DNA from: Acidobacteriota bacterium
GTDB taxonomy: Bacteria; Acidobacteriota; Terriglobia; Acidiferrales; UBA7541
Direction: 5' to 3'
Assembly (NCBI GenBank): GCA_013289585.1
Contig: JABCZR010000001.1
Span: 186,001-250,000 of the forward strand
DNA length: 64,000 nt
The notes under the pieces were generated by a model, which saw nothing but the letters and a program-made list of their open reading frames with translations, had not been told where the DNA came from and searched no databases. Each line of letters starts with the position of its first letter. Positions within the stretch are counted from its first letter, which is position 1. Shown in pieces: positions 26,370 to 34,121 of the stretch. The translations under genes and the position numbers were made by a program.

Positions 26370-27136
26370 GCGGGTCGCAAAAAGGCGGCGCCTATGCACG
26401 CGCCCTCGCGCGCGAACTGCCGCTCGAACATGGCGATCTGCGGGCAATCGCTTCGCGACTCGGACTCCAAATTCGCGAGGTGGACGCTGATGGGTTTGAC
26501 GGCGCCTTGATTCGAGCGCGCGAGATTCCTTTGGGAACGATTGCGATCCGGCAATCGATCCGCGAGGCTGGCCGCAAGAATTTCACGCTCGCCCATGAAA
26601 TCGCTCACTTTTTGCTGCCCGATCACGACCTGACGGAGCTCGTTTGCACCAAGTCCGACATCGGGAACTGGGGCGACTGGTCGCGAGAACTCGAGCGCGA
26701 GGCCGATGAATTTGCCGCCGAGCTTCTCCTGCCCGTTTCCGCGGTCCAGCCGATCGTCGAGTCCGCACCGCCTTCTCTGCAAGTGATCGAAAAAATCGCC
26801 CAGCGATTTCATACTTCTCTTTCGGCAGCGGCCTGGCGGTACTGCGATCTGTCGAAGCAAAGCTGCGCGATCGTATGGGCCACGAATGACCGAATCGATT
26901 GGTCGAAACGCTCGAGACACTTCGGCTTTCCACTCCAAAAGGGGGCGCCCCTTCAGCAAGGCATGTTTGCGTTGCAATGCTTTGCGGGAACACCTGGTCC
27001 AAGCAAACCGCAGGAGCTCCCCGCGCGTTTGTGGATCTCCGCAACCGGTTTTCCAGAAGATGCCCCCATATGGGAGGAGTCCAAGGCGCTGCCCGCTTAC
27101 AACAGTGTAATTTCGCTGCTTTGGATCAAATCGTAG
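26366..27136 (+). CDS. ImmA/IrrE-family zinc metallopeptidase
   Basis: Zinc peptidase that in the best-known cases cleaves a repressor and so induces a mobile element or stress genes. The 256-residue protein has the zinc motif HEIAH in FTLAHEIAHFLLPDH and the third ligand glutamate in ELEREADEFAAELLLP. A helical domain and a small C-terminal beta domain follow. It overlaps the preceding unknown gene by four bases. Placed within a decayed integrative element, it fits a role in controlling that element. Confidence 0.88.
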   Translation: MSGSQKGGAYARALARELPLEHGDLRAIASRLGLQIREVDADGFDGALIRAREIPLGTIAIRQSIREAGRKNFTLAHEIAHFLLPDHDLTELVCTKSDIGNWGDWSRELEREADEFAAELLLPVSAVQPIVESAPPSLQVIEKIAQRFHTSLSAAAWRYCDLSKQSCAIVWATNDRIDWSKRSRHFGFPLQKGAPLQQGMFALQCFAGTPGPSKPQELPARLWISATGFPEDAPIWEESKALPAYNSVISLLWIKS

Positions 27137-27267
27137 GTTCAACGAAGGCCGTGGTAGAGCCTGGCCTTGGTGCAGGCGGGCAAGAAACCATCTAGGAAAT
27201 CAATCGAAGGAAGCTTGGGGCTAGTCCAGACTGCAAGCCCGCGATAGCCCCAAGTTCTCGGTCATTG

Positions 27268-27879
27268 CTAATCGCCGGTATGCTCGTCGGCGAGCTCGCT
27301 CCCGCTTTGCGCTCCATTGCTTGGAGCCCGCGTAAGGAAACGTACATCGCTTGCCACCACTTCTGTGGAGCGGTGCTTCTGGTTTTGCTTGTCGATCCAG
27401 TTGCGGATGATGAGCTTTCCTTCGACATAGACCCGCGCACCTTGCCGCAGGCTTGCGCTTACCGTTTCCGCAAGGTCTCCCCACACCTGAACCCGGTGCC
27501 ACGCAGTCTTTTTTTGCCACTCGCCCAAACGGTCTTTGTACGACTCCTCGGTTCCCAAAGAAAAATTCGCCACGATCTGACCGACTTTGGTATGCCTCAC
27601 TTCGGCATCACGGCCGAGTCGCCCCGCCAACATGACTTTGTTGACGGCGTTCTGTCCCTCGAGATCCAGCTGGTTCCCGTTAGGTTGGGCCGAGCTCGTC
27701 GGCGAAGAACGCGGCGGCGTCTTACCGCTACCGTTTTGTTCCGCCGGTGTTTCTGCGGGCTGCCCAGGCGGTCTCGGCGGAGAGGCCGGTGTGCCGGTCC
27801 CGCTCGGGGTTTGCGCCTCCTTTTCAAACGTTGCCTGCTTTGCACCCTCGGCGAGCGCAGCATTCACTTCCAACGACAT
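27268..27879 (-). CDS. Single-stranded DNA-binding protein with N-terminal extension
   Basis: Binds ssDNA. The OB-fold starts at about residue 75 with QNAVNKVMLAGRLGRDAEVR and continues with IVANFSLGTEESYKD, TAWHRVQVWGDLAE and GARVYVEGKL, a complete SSB core. A 70-residue Pro/Ala-rich extension precedes the core, which is unusual, while the acidic C-terminal tip typical of housekeeping SSB is missing (it ends ELADEHTGD). I chose the ATG at 27879; the frame is open to 28107, but the DNA above 27880 aligns with the leader of the EVE gene. It is likely an element-borne SSB. Confidence 0.85.
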   Translation of the reverse strand: MSLEVNAALAEGAKQATFEKEAQTPSGTGTPASPPRPPGQPAETPAEQNGSGKTPPRSSPTSSAQPNGNQLDLEGQNAVNKVMLAGRLGRDAEVRHTKVGQIVANFSLGTEESYKDRLGEWQKKTAWHRVQVWGDLAETVSASLRQGARVYVEGKLIIRNWIDKQNQKHRSTEVVASDVRFLTRAPSNGAQSGSELADEHTGD

Positions 27880-27944
27880 ATTCGATACCACTTTACATCT
27901 CCAAATTGAGCGCCCTGTACAGCAGCACCCAATCCATTTGAATT

Positions 27945-27961
27945 TCAGCAGCAAGTGCTGA
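27945..27961. promoter_or_regulatory. Candidate operator TCAGC-N7-GCTGA upstream of ssb
   Basis: An inverted repeat, TCAGCA (27945-27950) and TGCTGA (27956-27961), with a 5-base centre lies 66 bases upstream of the SSB start. The surrounding 96 bases (27868-27963) align with the leader of the EVE gene. Confidence 0.45.
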
Positions 27962-28272
27962 TATCTCTGAAGCGGACTGCTAGCTCGGATTTTGCCATTT
28001 CGGTGGGCGCAACATTTTTCCCACGCACGGCCAAACCGGTCTGCTATTTCGCTTACGTAGTGGATGTACCCGGCGCTTGAAAACAGATGTCGCTGCGTTC
28101 TTCTCACAACCAGAAGTCAACGCACGTGTCGCACGCAGAACGGCGATGCGCATCGGCGTCGGGTCAAGGGCCCTCTGACTTGACAGCGCAAGTAAAATGA
28201 GTTTACCCAGATGGAAGGGTTCACCGCTTCGTTTTTCTATCCTTGAGCAAACCGCGACAGGAGGTAAATTTC

Positions 28273-30180
28273 ATGTTTGAGTCTATGGCCTCTCACTCTC
28301 CTTTGGCATCCAGCGCCGCATGGACCATCGCCAGCTCCGTTAACCGCGTCCTGCCTGAAGGGGCGCTGCCCGCACCAAGCTGGGCGCCGGGTCGGCTTCT
28401 GAAGAAGCACCAACGAACGCCAATGAGGACGGGGGTTCCGAGGCGCACCCTGTCGCTCTGCCCGGATTGCAACCGCGAAGCAGTCGAGGCGGTCATCAGG
28501 GGCCAGAACGATGTAGCCGGTTTTAGGGAGCGTCCGGGGATCATTGACGCCGAGATCCTTGAGGAAGGCGGGCGAATCCTCATGCGAAAGGCGTGCGAGA
28601 CGCATGGTCCATTTGAGGACGTGCTATCGAACCATCCCGATTTCTTTCAGAGAATGGAAGCGCAGTCCTTGGGGGGCGACTTCGATTGCGTTGGCGACCG
28701 TGAGGTCCACGACCACGGCCCTAACAGTATCCGGGCAGGCCGAGGGTCGTATTTGATCGTGGATCTGACCAACCGATGCAACATGATGTGTCGACCTTGC
28801 TTCATGGACGCTAACGGAGTTGGTTACGTCGACGAAACAGATATGGAAGACCTGAAGACAATTTTTGATCGGGCGAGCTCTTTCAAGCCTAACCGCGAAA
28901 TCAACGTCTTGTTCTCCGGTGGCGAGGCCACACTCTCTCCGATCTTCCTTGACGCAATTCGACACGCGAAGAGCATGGGCTTCCATCGTCTTCACGTTTC
29001 GACCAATGGTATTCGTTTTGCGGAAAGCCGAGATTTTGCGGTCGAGGCGAGCGCCGCCGGGTTGCACGGCGTGTACCTGCAGTTCGATGGCGTCTCCGAG
29101 GAGAAGAACAAACATCGCGGGCTCGGAAATTACATTGAAGTGAAGCTCCGCGCCCTGGAGAACATCGCTGCGGCTGGAATGCAAACCACCTTGCAAGTTA
29201 CCGTGGTCAACGGTCTCAACAATGATTGCGTGGGAGAGATCGTGCGCTTCGCTCTCCGCAACGCCGATCAAATCCACGGCGTAATTTTTCAGCCCGTTAT
29301 GTTCACCGGCCGCGACGAGCGCATATCCACTGAGGACCGCTATGCAGAACGGTATCCTCTCTCTCAACTCGCTTACGACCTGCAAGCCCAAACCTCGATC
29401 GACTGGAGGCCCATGCGGGATTGGTACCCAGCTTCGGCGTACGCGATCTTCAGCCATTTAGATGATGTCCTTGACCGGGGTTTAGAGCGCGGAAGTCTCT
29501 TTCCTGACATGCATCCGGACCACGCGATAATGAGCCCCTTGCTTGTGGACGCTGATAAAGGGAAGGCGATTCCGATTCCAACGTTCTTCGATCTCGGAAG
29601 GTTCATGCAAGACGTTGTACAAATAACAGATTCCGGTAGGCCGCCTCGGGTGACCAGGGCCATGGTTTTGCTTTCACTTCTTCGGAATTTCAACCAGGCG
29701 AAGGCTCCCTCGGGATTGGGACCCTATGAGCTCCGTAGTCTGTTTGAGGGCTCATTGTATCGTTTCACGAGAAGCGACGACGATTGGTCGCGGCAAGCAT
29801 CTGCGAAAACCGCGCACTGGAGACTCATGTTTTTCAATGGGATGTGGTTCCAAGACGCCTACAACTACGACTTTGCGACGATCTACAATTCGAGCGCGCC
29901 GGTAGCAACTTGGCAGGGCGAGATCAGTTTTTGTGCCTACAATGGTGGTGGCTGGCGCAAGGTACTCGAGAGCGTCCATCATACGGCGACCGTGGCCGAT
30001 TGGTACAGAAACCACGGTCGGCACCAAATCTATGCGGCAGGCAAGAAGGTACATCTAGTGGAATCGCTGAGCCGCCGGCCTGAACCATTGGTTCAGATTG
30101 AAGCCGCCCCTGTCGGTACCTTCTTCACGCGTGGATGTAGGGATCTAGAAATGAAGCGGCTAGTGCGATCCGGAGGGTAG
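28273..30180 (+). CDS. Radical SAM protein resembling tetraether / membrane-spanning lipid synthases
   Basis: A 635-residue radical SAM enzyme. The 4Fe-4S motif is C169-x3-C173-x2-C176 in TNRCNMMCRPCF, followed by FSGGEATLSP and VSTNGIRFAE as in SAM-binding barrels. The N-terminus carries a zinc- or cluster-like CPDCN (C63, C66) and a KACETHGPFEDVL stretch. This N-terminal layout is known from the MJ0619/Tes family, which couples lipid tails into membrane-spanning lipids; some Acidobacteriota make such lipids. That assignment is inference. I chose the ATG at 28273, which has AGGAGG at 28258-28263; an upstream TTG at 28243 has none. It stands alone, inside the second accessory segment. Confidence 0.72.
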   Translation: MFESMASHSPLASSAAWTIASSVNRVLPEGALPAPSWAPGRLLKKHQRTPMRTGVPRRTLSLCPDCNREAVEAVIRGQNDVAGFRERPGIIDAEILEEGGRILMRKACETHGPFEDVLSNHPDFFQRMEAQSLGGDFDCVGDREVHDHGPNSIRAGRGSYLIVDLTNRCNMMCRPCFMDANGVGYVDETDMEDLKTIFDRASSFKPNREINVLFSGGEATLSPIFLDAIRHAKSMGFHRLHVSTNGIRFAESRDFAVEASAAGLHGVYLQFDGVSEEKNKHRGLGNYIEVKLRALENIAAAGMQTTLQVTVVNGLNNDCVGEIVRFALRNADQIHGVIFQPVMFTGRDERISTEDRYAERYPLSQLAYDLQAQTSIDWRPMRDWYPASAYAIFSHLDDVLDRGLERGSLFPDMHPDHAIMSPLLVDADKGKAIPIPTFFDLGRFMQDVVQITDSGRPPRVTRAMVLLSLLRNFNQAKAPSGLGPYELRSLFEGSLYRFTRSDDDWSRQASAKTAHWRLMFFNGMWFQDAYNYDFATIYNSSAPVATWQGEISFCAYNGGGWRKVLESVHHTATVADWYRNHGRHQIYAAGKKVHLVESLSRRPEPLVQIEAAPVGTFFTRGCRDLEMKRLVRSGG

Positions 30181-31209
30181 TAGGGTATTGCGGGTGGGAT
30201 TGAGTCCCCGAGACTCAACTGCTGGAGAAATGGCTACTCAACCTAGTGCGAACCCCAAAAATTTGTTGACTCAGGGACTTGTCCTTGCCACCGAATCACT
30301 ACTCCTGCGTCGAGCTGCAAAAGTCCAGAAACGTAACCAATTCCCGATAGCCAATGGCTTTCCGGGACCATTGCAGAAAGCTCGGTGCCACGAGGAAGTT
30401 CTCCTCGAGAGCCTAACCCGTCCTGCGCGCCACCAAACTCCGGTGTCATCCAAGCGTGCGGCCCGTTCCGATCTGGACGCGGCAATCTCTCCGCTTCTGT
30501 CCCCTGTTTCGCTTCCTTGCTCCCTCGGCTGTGGAGGTGAGGTATCCCAACCCTACTTCATATTGTGGAGCACACTTAGAGCACAGTTGTTTCCGGATAC
30601 GGAGATCGTGGCCCGAAAACGGGCTCAGCGTCCGACGTAGTCTATTGAATCCAAACAACAGGACCTGGGACGGTTCCTCCTTGCTAAACCGTTGTACGCG
30701 CTAAAACGTAACGCGGGGCGGCATGGGGCTCTCAAATAGATGGTTTGCACATTTACGCTGCTGGACTCTTGCTGGACTCTGGACTGCAAATGAGGTGTTT
30801 CAGCGCAAATGAGAATGCGCTAACGCTAACCAAATGAATCAAAATCGGTGAGCACGAACAGGGCAGGTAGAATTAGCAAACCGCCGCATTCAGCCGCTCT
30901 GCGACCTCTCCGCGGCTAACGTCTTGCGACATTGTAACTTATTACCGCATTTGGTGACAGTCCCTCCTTCGGTTGCTGCATTTTGGTGCACGAAGTGTCG
31001 CCAAGTAGATTGTCTCAATGAGGGGTCCGCCACCATTTGGTGTAGATGGACGGGCGCGCCTGCCTCGTGAGCAGGTGCGTGGATCAATTCTGTCCCTGGA
31101 TTAAAGATCAGGCATTTCAGTTCGTGGAGAGTATTAGCCAGATCCTGTCTGCGACTCCGACTCTCTAGTTTGTGATTGCAGCGGCGGGGGTTGAGAACGT
31201 CGCGCTGGC
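30181..31209. other. Degenerate stretch, about 1 kb
   Basis: No supportable gene. On the minus strand, 30299-30405 reads LEENFLVAPSFLQWSRKAIG and YRELVTFLDFCSSTQE before a stop, which is protein-like. It is preceded at once by a stop in frame and continues upstream in another frame, so it may be a relic. The rest has no convincing frame. Confidence 0.35.
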
Positions 31210-32175
31210 TCAGGAATGTTTTCGAGAACGCGAGACATGTCGTGCGACGTTGTCGGCCTTCCAGAGGAGCGCAGGATGTTGGCGGATGCGCTCGATGATC
31301 TCCGGGTCTTTCGGGAATAACAACTCAGGTCGATACCTTCCATTAGCTATTGCCTCGAGATAAGCCTCTTCGCGGTTATGGTCGAGAATTGTCTGGAGAA
31401 GAGGTGTGACTGCCTTAACCATTGCGGGGACGGTCGGGCGGTCGTCGGCCTTGAGCAGAGGATAGAGAAGTCGTTCAAGGTCCTTCGGGTTGATCGCCTC
31501 GACACGATCCGCGTGATAGGTGCGGAAGTCCCGATCCATGGTGCTCGAAAAAAGCACCGCGAGTTTGCGGAGAATTTCAGGATTGTGGTCAAGATGGACA
31601 TTTGTGAAACGGAATAGGTCGTAGAGGTCGCGAGGATGTCGACGGTCGATCAAGGCCTTGATCTTTCCCCGAAAAGCTCTTCCGTTTCGAGGACGAGAAA
31701 CTGGCAGGGCGGCACGCCGGCGAGAGGCGCGGCGGGGAGTACCCTTGGCGGGAGCGCACAAGCCCGCATGAGGAAATTGATTTCAATTTGGATTCGATCG
31801 GGTTTGCCGGTGTGATTTTCATAGTTGAGGTACCATTCACGCAAGGCATAGTCGTCCGTACCGTTTTGCAATTTGTAGCCGAGGCCTGAGGCAACTTGCT
31901 CGACCGCCTTGATGATGTCCGGGCGTTCACGGAGCGTAGCATCACGGCCGACGTGCGCGATGTAATTCAAGTCAATATCGACAGAGAGCCTTAGCGAGAC
32001 CGAGGTAGAAGAGGTTGAGTGCCGTGCCACCCTTCAGGACCAGCTTGCCTTTCAGGAAAGGATGTTTGTGGAGTTCGATGAGCAGCTCGCGCAGGCGCGG
32101 AACTTTTTCGAGATTGTCGGCGAGAAATCCGGTGTCACGGGCGAGCCTTGTGATTTGTGCGGCGTCGAATTTCAT
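31210..32175 (-). pseudogene. AbiEii-type nucleotidyltransferase toxin, broken by two frameshifts
   Basis: Toxin of a type IV AbiE toxin-antitoxin/abortive-infection pair. The start (32175) overlaps the antitoxin stop as ATGA. KGGTALNLFYLGLA, then after an extra A near 32000, RLSVDIDLNYI restores the nucleotidyltransferase motif with the catalytic D-x-D. The frame is lost again in a G4 run near 31667 (ETEELFG to GKIKALIDRRHPRDLYDLF). The conserved helical C-terminal part then runs to 31210. Rejoined length is about 320 residues, normal for the family. Either the toxin is inactivated or two consensus errors are present. Confidence 0.8.
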
Positions 32176-32960
32176 GTTCGCACCGAGTCTTTGCGCGAAG
32201 GGGAAAGAGCTTCGGGCACCATAAGCTTCCAAGTCGGGACCCAGTGGTTCCCGGGTCGTTTGTCAGCCAGGTAAGCAACGCCCGGTGGGAGATTGCGTAG
32301 GAAGCGATCGCGCACTTTACCGCGAAAGAAGAGTTTGTCAGAGTGACGGTCCAAGAGAAATCCGAGACGTGAGTAAAGCCACGGTCGACGAAGGAGTTTG
32401 AGATAGGCGAGCGCGGCGTCGAAGTCAAACGAGGGAAACATACCCAAGCACTTATCCAGTTCCTCGACGCCGCCGCTGTAGTCGAGAAATAAAAGGCAGT
32501 CCACGAAGGAGCGCTCGCGCTGTGTCACGAGGACGTTGTCGGCACCAAGTTCGGTTTGGAAAAGACGTCGGGAGGGTGCTACGAGGGCTTTAGGAGGAGT
32601 GACCCGATGATACGTGACTTGGCGGAAGACGACATCTTTGCGCGCTCGCGCTGAAAAGTAGTAGACCGTTTGAAGAACTTGGTTAGTGACACCGTGTAGT
32701 TCAAGGGCCGAGTGGAGCGCGAGGACAGCGTCGTCCCGGAGGGCACCCGGCACGCGATAGAGGTTGAGCGGTGTTGCCGCGAGCGCGCCAGAGTAGACCC
32801 CGTTAGCAACGAGCCGGACGCGGCCCTGGAGTTTCAGACGGTGGAGCAGGTTCAGGATCGAACGGCTGTGTGCGTCCTTCCTATATAGGTCACGCGCTTC
32901 CTTGACCGTGAATAGGGGGGTAGACTGCGCGTACTGGGTGAATGGAACGTGGATCTCCAT
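32172..32960 (-). CDS. AbiEi-type antitoxin / transcriptional regulator
   Basis: A 262-residue protein of the AbiEi antitoxin family. The N-terminal winged helix covers about residues 18-60 (LFTVKEARDLYRKDAHSRS, LNLLHRLKLQGRVRLVANGVY), followed by the AbiEi C-terminal domain (HSALELHGVTNQVLQTVYYF, RERSFVDCLLFLDYSGGVEE). In this family it represses its own operon by binding inverted repeats upstream and neutralises the toxin. The frame is intact, while its toxin partner is broken. Four copies of a TTCTCAC-like element lie just upstream. Confidence 0.82.
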   Translation of the reverse strand: MEIHVPFTQYAQSTPLFTVKEARDLYRKDAHSRSILNLLHRLKLQGRVRLVANGVYSGALAATPLNLYRVPGALRDDAVLALHSALELHGVTNQVLQTVYYFSARARKDVVFRQVTYHRVTPPKALVAPSRRLFQTELGADNVLVTQRERSFVDCLLFLDYSGGVEELDKCLGMFPSFDFDAALAYLKLLRRPWLYSRLGFLLDRHSDKLFFRGKVRDRFLRNLPPGVAYLADKRPGNHWVPTWKLMVPEALSPSRKDSVRT

Positions 32961-33095
32961 AAATTCTCACATAAGCTAATGATAACACACTTTTAGTATG
33001 TATCTATAGAGTCCCATGAGAATTCAAAGCAAAAAATTCTCACAGAATTAGAGAATTACACACTATAAGCATGTAAAAGCGTAGACCTGTGAGAA
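32961..33095. promoter_or_regulatory. Repeated TTCTCAC/GTGAGAA elements upstream of the AbiE operon
   Basis: TTCTCAC occurs at 32964-32970 and about 33038-33044. Its reverse complement occurs as ATGAGAA at about 33016-33022 and as GTGAGAA at 33089-33095. Two in each orientation within 135 AT-rich bases directly before the AbiEi start is the layout of an autoregulatory operator. Confidence 0.55.
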
Positions 33096-33218
33096 TCTAG
33101 GTCCATTGATCCGGCAGTCTTAATGCCGCACAGGAGTTCTGGTTGCGTGGGCGCGATGCAGCGGAAGCTCGACGCCTGGAGCCCGAGGGAACCGACCGCT
33201 AAAAATGACCCAGATAAC

Positions 33219-33598
33219 ATGACTACGACCAAAACCAGCAAAGTAAATCTAGAGTGCGGCGCTCGGCATGAGTCGGCGCACATCGTCATTGCTGCTGAGG
33301 AGGGGTTGCGGTTGAAGCCGGAGGGCCTCATGGTCGATCGTCAGGCCGGGGGCTTGCGTGCTACCACGATGCGCCGAAGGAAACTGATGCAGCACGGGAG
33401 CGAAATATCCTCGCTGCATTGGCTGGCTTCGCGCTTGAGAATCGGTTTCGAGAGGAGCGCTCGTACCCACCAAGAGACTATCTGGACGTGCTTACTGCGG
33501 TTCGGGCGGAGGGATTTGCGGATCGACGAGCGCTCCGTCCCAAATCTTTGGGAATGCGGCCCAGCGCGCTTCCACTTCAGCGTCTCAACCCAGCTTGA
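33219..33598 (+). pseudogene. HExxH (M41-like) peptidase-type protein, frameshifted
   Basis: From the ATG at 33219 the frame reads MTTTKTSKVNLECGARHESAHIVIAAEEG, with the zinc-like HESAH and the family's alanine-rich helix. At the G5 run 33347-33351 one G seems lost; the correct continuation is LACYHDAPKETDAARERNIL, then AALAGFALENRFREERSYPP, ending at the TGA 33596-33598. The rejoined protein is about 126 residues, resembling small phage/element proteins related to the M41 peptidase domain. Function unknown; the AALAG step is typical of such proteins. Confidence 0.55.
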
Positions 33599-34121
33599 AA
33601 TACTCGTTTACGAGTCGCACATGCGGCACGGTGATACAGTGCAAACGGGTCAAAGTGAATTAGCAAAACGCCGCCAGTCTTTGGACGACGAACCCTTCGC
33701 TTATCGACAGCCAAAGCCGTCCTCCAGCTTCCTAAGCTTTTCCTAAGACTTTGAGCAAGATCTCACACCTCAGATTTCCCAATTACACTGGCAAAATGGT
33801 TTTTCATCAAATCGGCCATTGATTCTATTGGGCTTGCGTTTTACCATCACCACTGAGAATTTCTTAGGGTGGTCGGACAGAATCCCCCCCCCTCTCTGCC
33901 AGAATTTTCCCAACACATTGTAGATAGAGCCGTTCGCCGGATTTCGTTCGCCCGGTTGCGGAAGCGATTCGAATCTGGCGGGTGAATTACGCTCGCAGGA
34001 TGAGGCTGTGGTGCTGTCAGAATTCTGTGTAACAAGTCCGAGCGGCTTTCCAATGACACAACAAAGCGCCGACGGGAACGCCCCGCCGGCGGCTGGTTAC
34101 ACGCGTTATGGTTAGACTGCA
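33599..34121. other. Right border region of accessory DNA
   Basis: No supported gene in about 520 bases. It contains the third tRNA-Ser-end-like site at 33881-33901. Confidence 0.45.
33881..33901 (+). repeat. Degenerate third copy of the tRNA-Ser 3' end
   Basis: AAT, then nine C, then TCTCTGCCA resembles the tRNA end AAT-C7-TCTCCGCCA. It has two extra C and one mismatch in the acceptor strand but keeps the CCA. Same orientation as the copies at 8613 and 21350. It probably marks the far end of a second inserted segment. Confidence 0.5.

Noticed and set aside
30299-30405. Minus-strand relic ending FLDFCSSTQE
   Set aside because: Only about 36 protein-like residues, with a stop immediately upstream; kept as a note in the gap, not as a gene.
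30188-30640. 150-residue plus-strand frame after the radical SAM gene
   Set aside because: No ribosome site, no domain, low-quality composition; overlaps possible minus-strand relics.
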